Position numbers and translations under genes: made by a program
The notes under the pieces: generated by a model
Seen by the model: the letters and a program-made list of their open reading frames with translations, nothing else
Database searches by the model: none
What the model was told of the DNA's origin: nothing
Part shown: piece after piece, positions 21,583-24,916 of the stretch
Layout of the letters: every line of letters starts with the position of its first letter
How positions within the stretch are numbered: position 1 is the stretch's first letter
Source of the DNA: Paramacrobiotus richtersi
Taxonomy: Eukaryota > Tardigrada > Eutardigrada > Parachela > Macrobiotidae
Assembly: GCA_034698045.1 (NCBI GenBank)
Contig: JAQGAU010000686.1
Location: 1 to 24,916 of the forward strand
Direction: 5' to 3'
DNA length: 24,916 nucleotides

Positions 21583-22745
21583 ATGAAGGCTTTTCTCCTT
21601 ACTACGAACTTTGCGAAACGATATCATCTCCTTCACGTTATAGTAGCAGGCTGTATGGGGTTTTCAACCTGTCTGCCTAATTCTTAGTGTTCGTACTTCG
21701 CTGCTACACTGATATGTGGCAAAGTCGGTCTTGATGTGCCTGCGACATTCAACGTCATGTTGATACCGCATGATGTCACATTTCTTTATCTATCTTGCCC
21801 CGGCTGTTATGAGCCGCAGACGTACTGTAACATTTTGCGGAACAGCTGTTTTCCTGTCCCTTCTGTATCGAATCTTTCCACAGTCATTTTCGATCAGAGG
21901 ATAACAAGAGACCAGCGTTCGAGAAACTTTTGGACTATGTAAAATGCCAAAATTACAAGGCTGCAAATCTCGTTCAGCAAGGTTGGCTTCCTTGATGCTG
22001 AGTTGTTCCGCGGCTTTAATTCACTGGAAACTTTGGATCTGGCTGAGAACGACATACACACGCTTGCTCCGGACACATTCGCTCACATGAGTCAGTCGAT
22101 TAAACCAGTGGCAAACGTGACGATACAACCAACGCTAAAGAAGCTCGATTTGAATCGCAATCATTTGGAAGAAATAGACTGGTCGGTTTTTCAGCCTGTT
22201 GCACCCAGTTTGGTAGGTGTTGTACGATCGCCCGTATTCGCCGACTTGGCTAGCAACGGTGTTAAGTTTACAGTAGTTTAAGCACTGGCGTTTCATCAAT
22301 CGGTGTAAACTATAGGAAATAAACAACGTTTTTCTATTACAGGACCGACTGTCATTGTGCTGTCAAACGCCTAAACTTAGGCTTCTACGTAGCAGCACCT
22401 CAAACTTCAAACTGGCACTGTCGTATCTGGAGCTTCAGGTGAACAGTTTAACAGTTATCCCTGACGAAGTACTCAACACAATTTCCTCCCGGTAGCCGTT
22501 CAATATCCGCTATCCGTACGCGTTTAACTTCAGCCGTTTTAGTTTCTGCTTTGATACAAAAAGTGCGTCCACAGTGGCGTCGGATTCGTCTTCGAGAGAG
22601 CTCTGCTCATGCTGCGAAACTGAAGGTTTCCTGCGCTGGGCAGCCAGCATTCGCAAAGCGACAAGCGAGATCGCCATTTCCTTCACATGTGGAGATGTTG
22701 ATTACAGCGATCGCTCCAGTTTCCCACTGGATTCTCACAGTAACT
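21583..22745 (+). pseudogene. Gene D: broken LRR-type family member lacking its last exon
   Basis: Exons by homology: 21583-22212 and 22343-22745, with a 130 bp intron (donor TTG|GTAGGT, acceptor TTACAG|GAC, phase 0). Exon 2 ends at the family's phase-1 donor AACT|GTAAGT. Content: signal peptide, LRR N-cap, LRRs (SLETLDLAENDIHTLAPDTF, then KKLDLNRNHLEEIDW) and LRR C-cap. Breaks: TAG at 21685-21687 in the LRR N-cap; a frame change around 21870-21895; a one-base insertion relative to C with TAA at 21940-21942; and TAG at 22493-22495, created by an 18-base insertion that the A and C copies lack. No last exon follows within the window; a reverse transcriptase lies in its place, so the exon is lost or lies beyond the right edge. 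Confidence 0.82.
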
Positions 22746-22871
22746 GTAAGTATGAAATACGACATATTGACCCGTCCGATTCGTTGTTAACGATACTTTA
22801 CGCTGCTTGTATTCTGTAATACTTCGACAAGTACAGCAGCTTATACCAGATAATTTACGGACCACGGGATA

Positions 22872-22925
22872 ATATTATAGCACATTGTAGCAGTATAGCA
22901 CATATTATAGCACATATTATAACAG
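22872..22925. repeat. Short tandem repeat, 12-bp unit
   Basis: ATATTATAGCAC at 22872-22883 and 22902-22913, followed by ATATTATAACAG at 22914-22925. The 18 bases between the first two units are a variant of the same pattern (TAGCAGTATAGCAC). Confidence 0.75.
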
Positions 22926-23277
22926 ATTGTTTCACACGCATACGTTTAAGGAGAGATCATATTGATAGTTTTCCTGTTGAGAATCGACATTTGAGTTCTA
23001 CATTTTGGGATCGAGCTGCATATGGACCTGTATATTGATACATTCTGTTACATTTCTGTAGCAGTTACGATAAAGCCAATTAAGTATTCGTCTGCACCAA
23101 CAGTCCCGTTTTCTGGAATTTGAATGGCAGATTGGCCCGATACTAGTAGAGTTTATGTACTGAATTTCCCGTCGTGAGGGTGGCCCAGCAAGCCTTTCGA
23201 GTTTGGAGGTTCGCCAAGGAAATAATCGATGCAGCGGGCTTCTGATGGGCATCAGGTTAGCTGCAGCACTTCAAGAT

Positions 23278-23343
23278 GTAAGTGCTCTTCATTGTGCTTT
23301 TCTTCCCTAACTCTCTCTGCCGTGGAAGTGTGTCCCCTTGCAG
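23278..23343 (+). other. Candidate 66-bp intron upstream of the reverse transcriptase
   Basis: Donor GAT|GTAAGT and acceptor CCCCTTGCAG enclose a pyrimidine-rich stretch. Splicing would join an upstream open frame (..LAAALQD) to FYMAKDQ in frame. Retroelement genomes rarely keep introns, so this may be chance or may mean the frame belongs to a host transcript. Confidence 0.3.
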
Positions 23344-23349
23344 TTCTAC

Positions 23350-24916
23350 ATGGCAAAGGATCAGCCATGCGAATTCTGCGGAGGCTTGTTCACCCGTGGC
23401 GCTGGCTTGGCTGCGCACAAGAAGGCATGCAAAAAGCGCACCAGATTGACTGGTTCTACAACTATCCCCCCAGCAAGTGGAGATCCCTCAGCTCCTCCAT
23501 CGCAGGCAGTGCTGGGCGCACTTTTAGAAGGCAGAAGATTCCCTATCAACAAATGGGTAATTCGTTCAGTTCACCAACAGGCGTCAGAGATCCTGGCCCG
23601 GGCGATGGAGCAATACGTCCGCGATCTTTCCACTGCGAATCTGTCGACCCTACTGCAGTTCCCTGCGCAGTCTTTCCGATCGGATGGAAAGGATACATCA
23701 AAGAAGTCGGAAACCTTATCCGCACGATTTCGGCTTCAGCTGCGCGACTATGAAAGCGGGATCAGGGCGTCTGCACCTAAGGACCACAAATCGACTCCGG
23801 CCCCGAATAACGACGATCCAGATCATGTCTGTCGTATGGTGGAGACATGTATTAACGAATGCAACGTAAGAGGCGCTCTCTCCAGACTGTCGTCGGACGA
23901 AAGTGTCATAAGTGTCGACGATGATGTGTTGGATACCCTGAAGTCTAAGCATCCGGATTCTCCCGAAGATTCTGCCCTACCCCCTCCGCCGAATTTGGAT
24001 GATGCTATCGTCGTTTCCCGTGAAGAAGTCCTTCATGCCGTTTTTAGTTTTCCCAGTGGCTCTGCAGGCGGAGTCGATGGCTTGCGCCCTCAGCATCTCA
24101 AAGACATGCTGAACACCCGAGATGCTGTTGATTCTTCCTTATGCGTGGCGTTAACTAAGCTTACTAACTTTATGTTATCTGGTAGAGTTCCTGAGGAACA
24201 TCGCCCACTGTTATTCGGAGCCAACTTGATCGCTCTACGGAAAAAAGATGGTGGGGTGCGCCCGATTGCTGTGGGGTTAGTTTATCGACGTTTGCCAGCG
24301 AAAGCGGCTTCAGGGAGATGTATGAAGAAGGCTGATGGTTTGTTTCGACCGGAGCAAGTTGGTTGTGGAGTACGAGGCGGTGCAGAGGCAGCTGTGCATT
24401 CAGTGCGGCGGTACCTGGATGACGAGCATGCCGGAATTCGTGTGATGTTCAAGATAGATTTTCGTAATGCCTTCAACATGCTGCGCCGTGACGTGATGCT
24501 GAAGATTGTTCGCTAAAAATTTCCGGAATTATATGCTTTTGTTTGGAGCGCATACGCGGCGCCGTCTATCCTGTCGTGTGGATATAGTGGGCATCGGCTT
24601 TCTTCTGCCTCGGGAATTCAGCAGGGCGATCCGCTTGGTCCATTTTTATACTGCCTGACTACCCAATCGATGGTGGAAGGCTTGAAATCAGAGCTTGGTG
24701 TGTGGTTCCTCGATGATGGAACTCTCATGGGTACTGTAGAGGAGATCGAAGAGGACTTACGCTCAATCATCGAAGCTGCCTCCGCTGTCGGACTGGAACT
24801 GAATACCCGAAAGTGTGAGATGTTTGTTATTGGTGGCACCGACGAACAACGCGACGAGATCGTAGCTAGGCTCCATACAGTCGCACCGGATGCGATTGTT
24901 TTGGAGCCTAAAACGG
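23350..24916 (+). pseudogene. Non-LTR-type reverse transcriptase with C2HC zinc finger; in-frame stop, runs off the window
   Basis: The open frame starts at ATG 23350 (an in-frame TTG lies at 23338), stops at TAA 24514-24516, and continues in the same frame to the right edge. N-terminal zinc finger: C-x2-C-x12-H-x3-C (CEFCGGLF..AHKKAC). A low-complexity Ser/Pro linker follows. RT motifs in order: SAGGVDGLRPQHLKD, KKDGGVRPIAVG, the motif A Asp in FKIDFRNAFN, SGIQQGDPLGP (motif B), FLDDGT (motif C) and LNTRKCEM (motif D). The stop sits between motifs A and B, so this copy cannot make a full RT without readthrough. A zinc finger before the RT with no upstream AP endonuclease resembles R2/NeSL-like layouts, but the LDDGT signature is unusual for them, so the clade is left open. 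It lies on the same strand as gene D and directly downstream of it. Confidence 0.85.

Larger units (their letters stand above)
22746..23349. other. Region between gene D and the reverse transcriptase frame
   Basis: It holds the start of gene D's last intron, the tandem repeat at 22872-22925, and probably the 5' part of the retroelement. The 5' junction of the element cannot be placed. Confidence 0.5.

Noticed and set aside
22746-23277. Last exon of gene D hidden between its exon 2 and the reverse transcriptase
   Set aside because: None of the conserved blocks of the ten-Cys exon (for example EYYSAPNK or NLTVD) is present in any frame here.
1-24916. CRISPR arrays, tRNA or rRNA genes, bacterial operons
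   Set aside because: No regular direct repeats with spacers, no tRNA-like cloverleaf or conserved T-arm, and no rRNA-like segments were seen; gene structure is eukaryotic.

Overview
This is eukaryotic nuclear DNA. Genes are split by GT-AG introns of about 130-610 bp, starts are ATG codons, and there is an RNA-guided style retroelement reverse transcriptase but no operon structure. The protein content (atypical class A GPCRs with an NR-[LI]-W-A motif in place of DRY, and secreted Ig and LRR proteins) points to an invertebrate. A tardigrade of the Hypsibius type is my best guess from memory of similar receptors; nothing in the window proves it.

The window is dominated by two lineage-specific tandem gene families. 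Family 1 is a set of four plus-strand secreted-protein genes, here called A, B, C and D. They share one ground plan: a conserved 5' flank and signal peptide, then a variable ectodomain, then a large last exon of about 290-300 codons entered by a phase-1 intron that splits a Cys codon. A (228-1680) enters from the left edge with its LRR C-terminal cap exon and last exon open. B (11355-14019) is the only complete, open copy: 3 exons, 600 aa, with two Ig-like domains instead of LRRs. C (15534-18033) is an LRR copy with several breaks in the 5' exons but an open last exon. D (21583-22745) is a broken LRR copy whose last exon is not in the window. The last exon encodes an unrecognised domain made of two copies of a five-cysteine module with matching cysteine spacing.

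Family 2 is three class A GPCRs lying between A and B. One is intronless on the plus strand (4060-5136). Two are close paralogues on the minus strand (5978-7270 and 8793-9997), each with one intron at the same codon in TM5.

The remaining sequence includes an AT-rich palindromic tract (about 14600-14910), three diverged copies of a ~300 bp element around 19.1-21.0 kb (one inverted) whose similarity looks protein-level, and at the right edge a non-LTR-type reverse transcriptase with an N-terminal C2HC zinc finger and an in-frame stop (23350 to the window end). It lies downstream of D, where D's last exon would be expected.

The main hypothesis is that family 1 is an undescribed group of secreted recognition-type proteins in which Ig and LRR binding arms have been exchanged on a constant N- and C-terminal chassis. 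A possible alternative terminal exon in B (mucin-like tail with its own poly(A) signal) would add a second isoform. Function is inferred from architecture only.
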